This document shows positions 26,500 through 33,927 of a DNA stretch of 33,927 bases, piece by piece. The translations under genes were made by a program, and so were the position numbers. Position 1 is the stretch's first letter. Each line of letters opens with the position of its first letter. Below the pieces are notes generated by a model, which did not search any database, had not been told where the DNA came from, and saw only the letters and a program-made list of their open reading frames with translations. The DNA is from an uncultured Oscillospiraceae bacterium (GTDB lineage: Bacteria > Bacillota > Clostridia > Oscillospirales > Oscillospiraceae), in the NCBI GenBank assembly GCA_934572445.1, contig CAKTLD010000009.1, forward strand, positions 1 through 33,927, written 5' to 3'.

Positions 26500-26528
26500 A
26501 TTTTAGCGTGAAACGTCGGTTTTGTCAA
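26500..26528 (-). promoter_or_regulatory. Promoter for thiT riboswitch transcript
   Basis: On the minus strand, -35 TTGACA (26523-26528) and -10 TAAAAT (26500-26505) are 17 bp apart. Transcription would begin near 26493, just before the aptamer. Confidence 0.82.
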
Positions 26529-26574
26529 GAGAAGCGTGATATGTAAAATAGAATAGCGCCAAAAAGATTTCCGG

Positions 26575-26603
26575 TTGCGTCCCGCTTGTACCTGTGGTAC
26601 AAT
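26575..26603 (+). promoter_or_regulatory. Candidate promoter for molybdenum hydroxylase operon
   Basis: The -35 TTGCGT (26575-26580) and -10 TACAAT (26598-26603) are 17 bp apart. About 50 AT-rich bases lie between it and the hydroxylase start, including GGTGACC (26616-26622), a short symmetric motif. Confidence 0.55.
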
Positions 26604-26656
26604 AAAAATAATTAGGTGACCAAAATAATTGTAATTTCTATCACAGGAGTTTTGCC

Positions 26657-29233
26657 ATGGCTGCTTTTGTTGTCAACGGAACGCCGGTAACGGCGGAGAA
26701 AAACCAGAAGCTTATCCGCTTCCTGCGCGACGAGCTGCATCTTCTGTCCGTCAAGGACGGATGCAGCGAGGGTGCGTGCGGTACCTGCCATGTTCTGATC
26801 GACGGTAAGCCCACTAAAGCCTGTATTCCGCAGACGGACAAGCTTGAAGGCAAGACGATCGTTACGGTCGAAGGGCTTTCCAATTTTGAAAAGGAAGCCT
26901 ATACCTACGCTTTCGGTGAGGCGGGCGCAGTCCAGTGCGGCTTCTGCATCCCGGGCATGGTGATCTCGGCCAAAGGACTTCTGGACCGAAATCCCAATCC
27001 TACGCGCGAAGAGGCGGCCTTTGCCATCCGCAATAATATCTGCCGCTGCACAGGCTATGTAAAGATCATTGACGGCATCCTGCTGGCGGCAAAGATCCTG
27101 CGCGAGGGGAAGATCCCTGCACCCGGCGCCGACGGCTATCAGGTCGGCGAGCGTGTGCACCGCATCGACGTTGCCGAAAAGGTGCAGGGCTACGGACAGT
27201 ATCCCGATGACGTATATGTTGACGGCATGTGCTACGGCAGCGCCGTGCGCAGCCAGTATCCGCGCGCCCGTGTGCTCTCTATCGACAAGAGCGCGGCCGA
27301 AGTGCTGCCGGGCGTTGTGTGTGTGCTGACGGCGGAGGATGTGCCCGGCAAGCTGAACGTCGGCCATATCAAGAAGGACCAGCCCACGATGATCCCCGTC
27401 GGGCAGGTGACGCAGTACCTCGGCGATGCCGTCGCCCTCGTCTGCGCGCGTGACCGCGAGACGCTGGAGCAGGCCAAAAAGCTCGTCAAGGTCGAGTATG
27501 AGGTCCTGCCCGCGGTCTTCAGTCCCGAGGAGGCGCAGGCGCCGGACGCGCCGCTCGTGTTCGAGCATGACGCGAGCAACGTGCAGGCGGAGAAGCACAT
27601 CGCCCGCGGCAGCGCGGACGAGGCCATCAAACATTCCAAATACGTCCTGCACGAGCGGTTTTCCACTCCCTGGACGGAACATGCCTTTTTAGAGCCCGAG
27701 TGCTGCGTGGCGGTGCCGCTGGAGAACGGCGGCGTGAAGCTTTTTACGACCGACCAGAGCGCGCACACCACCATGCATGAATGTGCGTCGATGCTGGGTG
27801 TCGACTATGAGCACTGCCAGGTGCAGAATATGCTCGTCGGCGGTGGTTTCGGCGGCAAGGAGGATATGTCCGTGCAGCACCACGCGGCGCTCATCGCCTA
27901 TGTTGCGCGTGTGCCGGTCAAGGTCAAGCTCACGCGGCAGGAATCCCTCCTCATCCATCCCAAGCGTCACCCGATGTGGATGGACTTCACGATGGGCTGC
28001 GATGAAAACGGCATCATTCAGGGCGTGAAGGCGAGCGTCGTGTCCGATACCGGCGCGTTCGCGTCCCTTGGCGGTCCCGTGCTCGAGCGTGCGTGTACGC
28101 ACGCGGCGGGTCCCTACAACTACCAGAACTTTGAGATCGAGGGCAAGGCCCTTTACACCAATAATCCGCCCGCGGGCGCGTTCCGTGGCTTCGGCGTGAC
28201 GCAGACCTGCTTTGCCACCGAAACGCTTTTGAACGAGATGGCTGACCTCGTCGGCATCTCTCCGTGGGAGATCCGTTACCGCAACGCCATCCGCCCGGGG
28301 CAGGAGCTGCCCAACGGCCAGATCGTCGGCCCGGAGACCGGCCTTGCCGAGACGCTCGAGACCATCAAGCCCTACTATGACGAGGCTGTGAAGAACGGCG
28401 AGCCGGTCGGCCTTGCCTGCGCGATGAAAAACGCGGGTGTCGGTGTGGGCCTTCCCGACTGGGGCCGCTGCAAGCTGATCGTCGAGGCGGACGCAAAGGT
28501 CCACATCTATGCGGGCGCATCCTGCATCGGTCAGGGGCTGGGCACGGTGCTGACGCAGATGGTCGTGACGAACGCGGGCGTTGGCGTGAACGACATCGTT
28601 TACGAGCGCAACAACACCTGGATCGCAAGCGACAGCGGCGATACCTCCGGCTCGCGCCAGACGCTTGTGACCGGCGAGGCCTGCCGGCGCGCCTGCGAGG
28701 AGCTCAGGGCGGCGCTGGAGGGAAAGACGCTGCAGGACCTTTGCGGTCAGGAGTTCTATGGCGAATACCTCGCCAAGACCGATCCGCTCGGCGCGGACGT
28801 GCCGCATCCGGTGTCCCATGTGGCATACGGCTACGCAACGCAGCTATGCGTGGTGGACAAAGAGACGGGCCTTGTCAAAAAGATGGTCGCCGCGCACGAT
28901 GTCGGCAAGGCCATCAACCCGCTGTCCTGCGAGGGACAGATCGAGGGCGGCGTTGTGATGAGCATGGGCTACACGCTGACGGAGAAGTACCCGCTCGACC
29001 ACGGCAAGCCCACGGCAAAATACGGGATGCTCGGCCTCTTCCGTGCCAATCAGATCCCCGAGATCAAGGCCATTGTGATCGACAAGCCGGGCCTTCCGCT
29101 CGCCAACGGCGCCATCGGCATTGGAGAGATCACATCCATTCCCACGGCCCCAGCCATTGCGGACGCCTATTTCCGTTATGACGGCGAGCGCCGGCGCAGT
29201 CTGCCGCTTGACCACACGCCCTATAAGAAGTAA
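26657..29233 (+). CDS. Selenium-dependent-type xanthine dehydrogenase
   Basis: The 858-residue single chain fuses a [2Fe-2S] domain to a molybdenum hydroxylase large subunit, with no FAD domain. The Fe-S part has Cys36, 41, 44 and 56 (plant ferredoxin cluster) and Cys94, 97, 129 and 131 (QCGFC and NICRCTGY). From about residue 165 the molybdopterin part follows, with GGGFGGKED, GAFRGFGVTQ and the likely catalytic Glu824 in GIGEITSIPTAPAI. This architecture and length match the selenium-dependent molybdenum hydroxylase family (TIGR03311 type), where Se is a labile Mo ligand, not selenocysteine. Expected reaction: hydroxylation of xanthine or another purine. The ATG at 26657 follows AGGAG. The asparaginase gene starts 10 bases after it. 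Electrons must leave through a partner not encoded in this chain. Confidence 0.9.
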   Translation: MAAFVVNGTPVTAEKNQKLIRFLRDELHLLSVKDGCSEGACGTCHVLIDGKPTKACIPQTDKLEGKTIVTVEGLSNFEKEAYTYAFGEAGAVQCGFCIPGMVISAKGLLDRNPNPTREEAAFAIRNNICRCTGYVKIIDGILLAAKILREGKIPAPGADGYQVGERVHRIDVAEKVQGYGQYPDDVYVDGMCYGSAVRSQYPRARVLSIDKSAAEVLPGVVCVLTAEDVPGKLNVGHIKKDQPTMIPVGQVTQYLGDAVALVCARDRETLEQAKKLVKVEYEVLPAVFSPEEAQAPDAPLVFEHDASNVQAEKHIARGSADEAIKHSKYVLHERFSTPWTEHAFLEPECCVAVPLENGGVKLFTTDQSAHTTMHECASMLGVDYEHCQVQNMLVGGGFGGKEDMSVQHHAALIAYVARVPVKVKLTRQESLLIHPKRHPMWMDFTMGCDENGIIQGVKASVVSDTGAFASLGGPVLERACTHAAGPYNYQNFEIEGKALYTNNPPAGAFRGFGVTQTCFATETLLNEMADLVGISPWEIRYRNAIRPGQELPNGQIVGPETGLAETLETIKPYYDEAVKNGEPVGLACAMKNAGVGVGLPDWGRCKLIVEADAKVHIYAGASCIGQGLGTVLTQMVVTNAGVGVNDIVYERNNTWIASDSGDTSGSRQTLVTGEACRRACEELRAALEGKTLQDLCGQEFYGEYLAKTDPLGADVPHPVSHVAYGYATQLCVVDKETGLVKKMVAAHDVGKAINPLSCEGQIEGGVVMSMGYTLTEKYPLDHGKPTAKYGMLGLFRANQIPEIKAIVIDKPGLPLANGAIGIGEITSIPTAPAIADAYFRYDGERRRSLPLDHTPYKK

Positions 29234-29243
29234 GAGAGAAAGC

Positions 29244-30254
29244 ATGAAAAAAGTCCTTATCATCTACACCGGCGGTACCATCGGCATGACACGCACCGAC
29301 AACGGCTATGCGCCGCGCTCGGGCTACTTCCGGGCCGCGCTTGACGCCATCTCCGACCTGCATGCGGACGAGATGCCTGCATGGGACTTCGTGGAAATGT
29401 CGCCGCTGCTGGATTCGTCGAACATGACGGTGCGTGAATGGAACGATATCGCCGCGATCATCGCGCGAGAGTACGACGCCTACGACGGCTTCGTCGTCCT
29501 GCATGGTACGGACACGATGGCCTACACGGCCTCGGCGCTCTCCTTCATGCTCGGCGGGCTCGACAAGCCCGTGGTGCTCACCGGCTCGCAGATCCCGCTG
29601 TGCGAGATCCGCAGCGACGGGCGTGACAATCTCATCACCGCGCTGCTGATCGCGGGGGAGGGGATCGTGCGTGAGGTGTGCCTCTGCTTCGGCGGAAAGT
29701 TGCTGCGCGGCAACCGCGCGACCAAGTACTCCGCCGACGGGCTGATCGCCTTTATCTCGCCCAATTACCCCAGCCTAGCCGAAGCGGGGATCGCCATCAG
29801 ATACAATGAAGCCGCCCTTCTGCCGAGGCAAAAGGGCGGGCTGAAGCTGCAAACGCTCGATTCGATCCCCATCGGGGTCATCAAGGTGTTTCCCGGCATC
29901 CAGTTTTCGCTGTTTGAATCCATTATGACGGAAAAGCTGCGCGGCATCGTTATCGAGACCTTCGGTGCGGGCAACATCCCCGGCGACGGGGACGCGCTGC
30001 TGCCCATTATCCGCAAGGCTTTCCACAACGGCACGGTGCTCACGGTCTGCTCCCAGTGCCCGCAGGGCGCGGTGTCGCTGGGGACGTATGAAACGTCCAG
30101 CGCGCTCAAAAGAGCGGGTGCGGTCAGCGGACTTGACATGACGACCGAGGCGGCTGTCGCCAAGCTCTATTATCTCTTTTCCTGCGGCTATGACAAGGAC
30201 ACGGTCAAAAAGCGCATGGAGCAGGATCTGCGCGGCGAGATCACGCTTTCCTGA
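29244..30254 (+). CDS. ansA: Type I asparaginase
   Basis: The 336-residue product is an L-asparaginase/glutaminase-fold enzyme of the cytoplasmic type I. YTGGTIGM (residues 8-15; Thr12) and LHGTDTMAYTAS (86-97; Thr89 and Asp90) hold the two catalytic centres, and a conserved Lys lies in GNRATKYSADG. No signal peptide is present. The ATG is 10 bases after the hydroxylase stop, with only a weak GAGAGAAAG ribosome site, so it is likely co-transcribed. The context with purine-hydroxylase genes suggests a part in nitrogen release, possibly on another amide. Its 3' end overlaps the convergent mocA gene by 14 bases. Confidence 0.93.
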   Translation: MKKVLIIYTGGTIGMTRTDNGYAPRSGYFRAALDAISDLHADEMPAWDFVEMSPLLDSSNMTVREWNDIAAIIAREYDAYDGFVVLHGTDTMAYTASALSFMLGGLDKPVVLTGSQIPLCEIRSDGRDNLITALLIAGEGIVREVCLCFGGKLLRGNRATKYSADGLIAFISPNYPSLAEAGIAIRYNEAALLPRQKGGLKLQTLDSIPIGVIKVFPGIQFSLFESIMTEKLRGIVIETFGAGNIPGDGDALLPIIRKAFHNGTVLTVCSQCPQGAVSLGTYETSSALKRAGAVSGLDMTTEAAVAKLYYLFSCGYDKDTVKKRMEQDLRGEITLS

Positions 30255-30828
30255 GCGCCTCGAGCGAGGCGCGCGTGTCCACATCGCTCAGCTGCTCTGC
30301 TTCCACCTCGCACAGCAGCAGTGCATCCTCGTGCGCGCGGATGACACGGCTGCCGCCGACGTCGCCCTCAAGGGCGAGCAGCTCGGGGAAGAAGCGGGCG
30401 GGGAAGATGCACGGGTTGCCGCGCACGCCGTTATGACCGAGACCGACGATATGCTCGGGATGCGCGCGGTAGAACGCCAGCTCGCGCGCCACACTTTCCC
30501 GCTCCAGCAGCGGCTGGTCGGCCACCATATAGCAAATGGCACCGCAGTCCTGCGCGAGCGCCGCGGTGCCGAGACGGATCGTTTCACTCTGGCCGCGCTC
30601 GGGGTGTTCGTTGCGCAGCGCTTCAAAGCCGAAGCGCGCGGCAAGGTCCATGATCTCATCGTACTGTGTGACGACGAGCACGCGCGCAAATTCCTCGCGC
30701 GGAATGGCCTCCATCGCGCGCTCAATGAGCGTTTTTCCGTGGAGCACGGCGGAGAGCTTGTTTTCGCCAAAGCGCTCGGCATTTCCGGCGGCCATCAGCA
30801 GGCAGCCGAGGGGAAAACCGGTTTTCAT
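30241..30828 (-). CDS. mocA: Molybdenum cofactor cytidylyltransferase, MocA type
   Basis: The 195-residue nucleotidyltransferase has the opening motif LLMAAGNAERFGENKL (residues 10-25, the Gly/Arg/Lys nucleotide-binding loop), then VADQPLL (the metal-binding Asp) and GVRGNPCIFP with GDVGGSRVI. This is the MocA/YgfJ/CoxI pattern. The enzyme adds CMP to molybdopterin to form the cytosine dinucleotide cofactor of xanthine dehydrogenase family enzymes. The ATG at 30826-30828 follows AGGTGATGG. It is opposite in strand to the hydroxylases but lies between them. The YgfJ branch is often found with selenium-dependent hydroxylases, which fits. Its promoter is at 30863-30891. Confidence 0.9.
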   Translation of the reverse strand: MKTGFPLGCLLMAAGNAERFGENKLSAVLHGKTLIERAMEAIPREEFARVLVVTQYDEIMDLAARFGFEALRNEHPERGQSETIRLGTAALAQDCGAICYMVADQPLLERESVARELAFYRAHPEHIVGLGHNGVRGNPCIFPARFFPELLALEGDVGGSRVIRAHEDALLLCEVEAEQLSDVDTRASLEALRKA

Positions 30829-30862
30829 TCCATCACCTGAGCTAATAGTTTTATTTCTGCTC

Positions 30863-30891
30863 ATCATAGCAGAGTTTGCGTCCGCGGACAA
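30863..30891 (-). promoter_or_regulatory. Promoter for mocA
   Basis: On the minus strand, -35 TTGTCC (30886-30891) and -10 TATGAT (30863-30868) are 17 bp apart. A perfect 10-bp palindrome, GTCCGCGGAC (30880-30889), overlaps the -35. Confidence 0.65.
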
Positions 30892-30935
30892 GCGGAAAAT
30901 CCGCGCTGTTCGGCAAATAATATCACGCGGGATGC

Positions 30936-30964
30936 TGTACACATTGTCAGTTTTGTGCTAAAAT
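30936..30964 (+). promoter_or_regulatory. Candidate promoter for xdhA
   Basis: The -35 TGTACA (30936-30941) and -10 TAAAAT (30959-30964) are 17 bp apart. It is about 65 bases before the xdhA ATG and is divergent from the mocA promoter. Confidence 0.55.
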
Positions 30965-31033
30965 CAATACAAATATACACAGCTTTCGAGCAGAACCGCT
31001 GAAAGCGGGGCGCTTCGATAAGGAGGAAGACAG

Positions 31034-33346
31034 ATGAACAAGGTAGGAAAGAGCGAGATCCGCGTGGATGCGTTCGACAAGGTCACCGGACGCACCAAAT
31101 ATTACGAGGATCGGATGCCTGCCGGCGCGCTGTATGTGCGCATCAAGCATTCCACCATCGCGCACGGCTTCGTTAAGAGCGTGGACAAGTCCGCGGCGGA
31201 GGCGATCCCGGGTGTTGTGAAGGTGCTGACATGCTTTGATGTGCCGCAGCACTGCTTTCCGACGGCGGGCCACCCGTGGTCGATGGACCCGGGGCATCAG
31301 GACGTGGCCGACCGCAACCTTCTCAACCGCCATGTGCGCTACTACGGCGACGATGTCGCGGTCGTCATCGCAGAGGATGAGGTCTCGGCCATGCAGGGCG
31401 TGCGCGCGCTGAAGGTCGAGTATGAGGAGCTGCCCTTCGTGCTGGATGTGCAGAAGGCAATGGAGGACGGTGCGCCGCTCCTCCACGAGGAGTATCCGAA
31501 CAACATCCTCAAGCACACGGACATCCGCAAGGGCAATTACGCCGAGGCCATTCAGGAGCCGGGCCTTATTAAGGTCGAGGGCTGGTACGATACGCCCACT
31601 GTGCAGCACTGCCATATCGAGAATCACGGCTGCTACGCTTATGAGGAAAACGGACGCATCGTTGTCGTTTCTTCCACGCAGATCCCGCATATCATCCGCC
31701 GTATCGTCGGTCAGGCACTCGGCAGGCCATGGGCGGACATCCGCGTCGTCAAGCCCTACATCGGCGGCGGCTTCGGCAATAAGCAGGACGCGCTCTATGA
31801 GCCGCTGTGTGCGTGGTGCTCCACGCAGGTCGGCGGCCGCTGCGTGCGCATCGACTGCGCACGCGAGGAAACGTTCGTCTCGAACCGTGTGCGTCACGCC
31901 ATCCGTGCCCACATCATCACTTGGCTGCATCCCGACGGTGCGATCGCTGCGCGCAAGGTGGAGCTGTTCTCCAACCAGGGTTCCTATGCCTCGCACGGTC
32001 ACTCTATCGTTGCCAAGGCGCTCGGCTCGTTCCCGCAGATCTATCCCTGCGACCACTTTGAGGGCGATGCATGGACCGTATTTACCAACCGCCCGACCGC
32101 GGGCGCAATGCGCGGCTACGGTATGCCGCAGGCATCCTTTGCCGATGATGCCAATATCGACGAGTGCGCAAAGGCGGTCCGCATGGACCCGCTCGAGTAC
32201 CGCATGAAGTACATCATGCCCAAGGGCTTTGAGGACGGCTTCTCCAAAAACGTCAACTATTACGATTCCTTCCGCGAGTGTTTGGAAAAAGGGAAGGAGT
32301 ACATCGAATACGACAGAAAACGCGAGGAATACGCGAAGGATACCGGCCCCGTCCGCCGCGGCATCGGCGTGGCGGCGTTCTGGTACAACACGGCGGTGTA
32401 TCCCATTTCGCTCGAAACGTCGTCGAACCGTATGCTCCTGAATCTTGACGGTACGGTGACGATGCAGTGCGGCGAGACGGAGATCGGTCAGGGTGCCGAC
32501 ACCGCCTACGCGCAGATGACGGCCGAGGCTGTCGGCCTCAAGAGCTATCGCGACGTGCACGTCGTCTCCTGCCAGGATACCGACATCACGCCGACGGGCC
32601 TCGGCGCCTACGCGAGCCGCCAGACCTATGTGGCGGGCTTCTCCATCCGCCAGACGGCGACGCTGCTGAAAAAGAAGATTCTGGAGTATGCCACCAAGCT
32701 GACCCGTCAGGCCATTGACAATATGGATATCGTGGACGGCAATATTATCCGCAGGATGGACGGCAAGGTGCTCATGCCGCTTTCCGAGCTGGCGATGACC
32801 GCGCAGTACAATGCCGCGGACTCCGAGCACATCACTGCCGAATCGACCTATACCATCCGCAACAACGCCTATTCCTTCGGCTGCACCTTTGCCGATGTTG
32901 AGGTCGATATCCCGCTGTGCAAGGTGACGCTCAAGAAGATCGTCAATGTCCACGACTGCGGCAAGCTCATCAACCCCGCGCTGGCTGAGGCACAGGTCCA
33001 CGGCGGCATGTCCATGGCGATCGGCTACGGGATGAGCGAGCAGCTGCTGTTCGATGAGAAGACTGGCCGGCCGCTCAACAACAATCTGCTGGACTACAAG
33101 CTCTCAACGTTTATGGACCACCCGCATCTGGAGGCGCAGTTTGTTGAGAACCCCGAGCCGACGTCTCCGTTCGGCACCAAGGCGCTCGGTGAGCCGCCCG
33201 CCTGCTCGGGTGCGCCCGCCATCCGCAACGCCATTTACAACGCCACCGGCGTGCCTATCGACATTGCCCCCATCACACCGCATGTCCTGTATGCCGAATT
33301 CAGCAAAGCAGGGCTCATCCGTGACAGCTGGAAGGAGGAGAAGTGA
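31034..33346 (+). CDS. xdhA: Xanthine dehydrogenase molybdenum-binding subunit
   Basis: The 770-residue product is a separate molybdopterin subunit of the XdhA type (E. coli XdhA is about 750). It has the N-terminal hammerhead domain (VTGRTKYYEDRMPAGALYVR), the cofactor motif GGGFGNKQD, the substrate-pocket motif AGAMRGYGMPQ, ETEIGQGADT, and the catalytic Glu720 in GTKALGEPPACSGAPA. It has no Fe-S or FAD domain. Its FAD subunit starts four bases later at 33350. The ATG at 31034 has AAGGAGG at a good spacing. The substrate is likely a purine or related N-heterocycle; sequence alone does not fix which. It differs strongly in architecture from the single-chain hydroxylase at 26657. Confidence 0.93.
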   Translation: MNKVGKSEIRVDAFDKVTGRTKYYEDRMPAGALYVRIKHSTIAHGFVKSVDKSAAEAIPGVVKVLTCFDVPQHCFPTAGHPWSMDPGHQDVADRNLLNRHVRYYGDDVAVVIAEDEVSAMQGVRALKVEYEELPFVLDVQKAMEDGAPLLHEEYPNNILKHTDIRKGNYAEAIQEPGLIKVEGWYDTPTVQHCHIENHGCYAYEENGRIVVVSSTQIPHIIRRIVGQALGRPWADIRVVKPYIGGGFGNKQDALYEPLCAWCSTQVGGRCVRIDCAREETFVSNRVRHAIRAHIITWLHPDGAIAARKVELFSNQGSYASHGHSIVAKALGSFPQIYPCDHFEGDAWTVFTNRPTAGAMRGYGMPQASFADDANIDECAKAVRMDPLEYRMKYIMPKGFEDGFSKNVNYYDSFRECLEKGKEYIEYDRKREEYAKDTGPVRRGIGVAAFWYNTAVYPISLETSSNRMLLNLDGTVTMQCGETEIGQGADTAYAQMTAEAVGLKSYRDVHVVSCQDTDITPTGLGAYASRQTYVAGFSIRQTATLLKKKILEYATKLTRQAIDNMDIVDGNIIRRMDGKVLMPLSELAMTAQYNAADSEHITAESTYTIRNNAYSFGCTFADVEVDIPLCKVTLKKIVNVHDCGKLINPALAEAQVHGGMSMAIGYGMSEQLLFDEKTGRPLNNNLLDYKLSTFMDHPHLEAQFVENPEPTSPFGTKALGEPPACSGAPAIRNAIYNATGVPIDIAPITPHVLYAEFSKAGLIRDSWKEEK

Positions 33347-33349
33347 GCC

Positions 33350-33927
33350 ATGTATGATATGAAAGCGCTCTACGAGGCGGAAAGCGTGCAGAACGCGGTC
33401 GCGCTCCGGCTCGAGCATCCCGAGGCGCAGATCATTGCCGGCGGCAGCGATGTGCTCGTGCAGATGCGCGAGGGCAAGCGTGCCGGTAAGGAACTGATCT
33501 CCATTTACGGGCTTGACGAGCTGCGCGGCGTGAGCATCGACGATGATGAAAACATCCGCATCGGTTCGCTCACGAGCTTTTCTCACATCACGCGCGATCC
33601 CATCATTCAGAAATATATCAATGTCCTCGGCGAGGCGGTCGATCAGGTCGGCGGCCCGCAGATCCGAAATATCGGCACCATCGGCGGCAACACCTGCAAC
33701 GGCGTGACGAGCGCGGATTCCGCTTCCACGCTGCACGCATGGGAGGCCATCGTCGAGCTGACGGGAAGAAGCGGTATCCGCCGTCTGCCCATCAAGGACT
33801 TTTACATCAAGGCCGGTCAGGTCGATATCCGCATGGAGGACGGCGAGATTCAGACCGCCATCCTGATCCCGAAGGCGAGCTACGAAAACTGCTATGGCTA
33901 CTACATCAAGTACGCCATGCGAAACGC
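33350..33927 (+). CDS. xdhB: Xanthine dehydrogenase FAD-binding subunit, 5' part
   Basis: The frame from ATG 33350 is open to the window end, giving 192 codons of the N-terminus. Motifs are IIAGGSDVLVQMREGK (FAD loop), SLTSFSHITRDPII, and the second FAD loop NIGTIGGNTCNGVTSADSAS. These define the flavin domain of CO dehydrogenase/xanthine dehydrogenase middle subunits, which pass electrons from the [2Fe-2S] centres to NAD or another acceptor. The start is 3 bases after the xdhA stop, with GGAGGAG inside the xdhA end. The Fe-S subunit (XdhC) is expected just beyond the window. It is incomplete only because the window ends. Confidence 0.92.
   Translation, partial: MYDMKALYEAESVQNAVALRLEHPEAQIIAGGSDVLVQMREGKRAGKELISIYGLDELRGVSIDDDENIRIGSLTSFSHITRDPIIQKYINVLGEAVDQVGGPQIRNIGTIGGNTCNGVTSADSASTLHAWEAIVELTGRSGIRRLPIKDFYIKAGQVDIRMEDGEIQTAILIPKASYENCYGYYIKYAMRN

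Noticed and set aside
30947..33001. A 684-codon open frame on the minus strand opposite xdhA
   Set aside because: It mirrors the codon pattern of a strongly supported gene, has no recognisable domain or ribosome site, and long shadow frames are expected in GC-rich DNA.

Overview
The window reads as a chromosomal segment of a GC-rich, low-oxygen-lifestyle Firmicute, most likely a gut Clostridium relative of the Oscillospirales type. This is inferred from strong AGGAGG ribosome sites, near-consensus sigma-A promoters with 17-bp spacers, the dnaG-rpoD gene pair, a selenium-dependent type xanthine dehydrogenase, a 2-hydroxyacyl-CoA dehydratase pair, and an S-component thiamine transporter under a TPP riboswitch. 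No 16S or other taxonomic marker RNA is present, so the placement is an inference. I see no tRNA, rRNA, CRISPR array, transposase or phage gene.

Layout. 1-348: the tail of a TRAP transporter permease. 392-2086: a gamma-glutamyltransferase with its own promoter. 2151-4706 (minus): cardiolipin synthase and an alpha/beta hydrolase. 4754-6797: ftsH with a structured leader that includes a terminator-like hairpin. 6863-7927: a P-loop protein with an internal duplication. 8051-8981 (minus): a membrane-anchored HTH regulator overlapping a small lipoprotein gene. 9144-10143: an AT-richer remnant of what looks like a surface adhesin, broken by frameshifts. 10212-13494 (minus): clpB behind a ribbon-helix-helix protein whose promoter carries a 32-bp near-perfect palindrome. 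13678-16858 (minus): rpoD and dnaG. 17041-17631: a phosphopantetheinyl transferase with a perfect consensus promoter. 17733-20820 (minus): two 2-hydroxyacyl-CoA dehydratase family subunits and a small basic membrane protein. 20990-22917 (minus): murC and a prolyl-tRNA deacylase. 23045-25609: CCA-adding enzyme and an Mbeg1-like hydrolase. 25716-26528 (minus): thiT with a TPP riboswitch. 26575-33927: a purine/molybdenum hydroxylase block.

The last block is the most coherent system. A single-chain Fe-S plus molybdenum hydroxylase of the selenium-dependent xanthine dehydrogenase type, a type I asparaginase, a MocA-type molybdenum cofactor cytidylyltransferase (opposite strand), a separate XdhA-type molybdenum subunit and the start of an XdhB-type FAD subunit lie together, and the last two continue past the window edge. 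Together they suggest anaerobic purine or related N-heterocycle use, with nitrogen release.

Most of the window is recognisable housekeeping DNA. The points with the best chance of being new are regulatory: the ftsH leader, the palindrome over the RHH-clpB promoter, the HTH-membrane/lipoprotein pair, and the unassigned dehydratase operon. I found no convincing evidence of an entirely new defence or mobile system.
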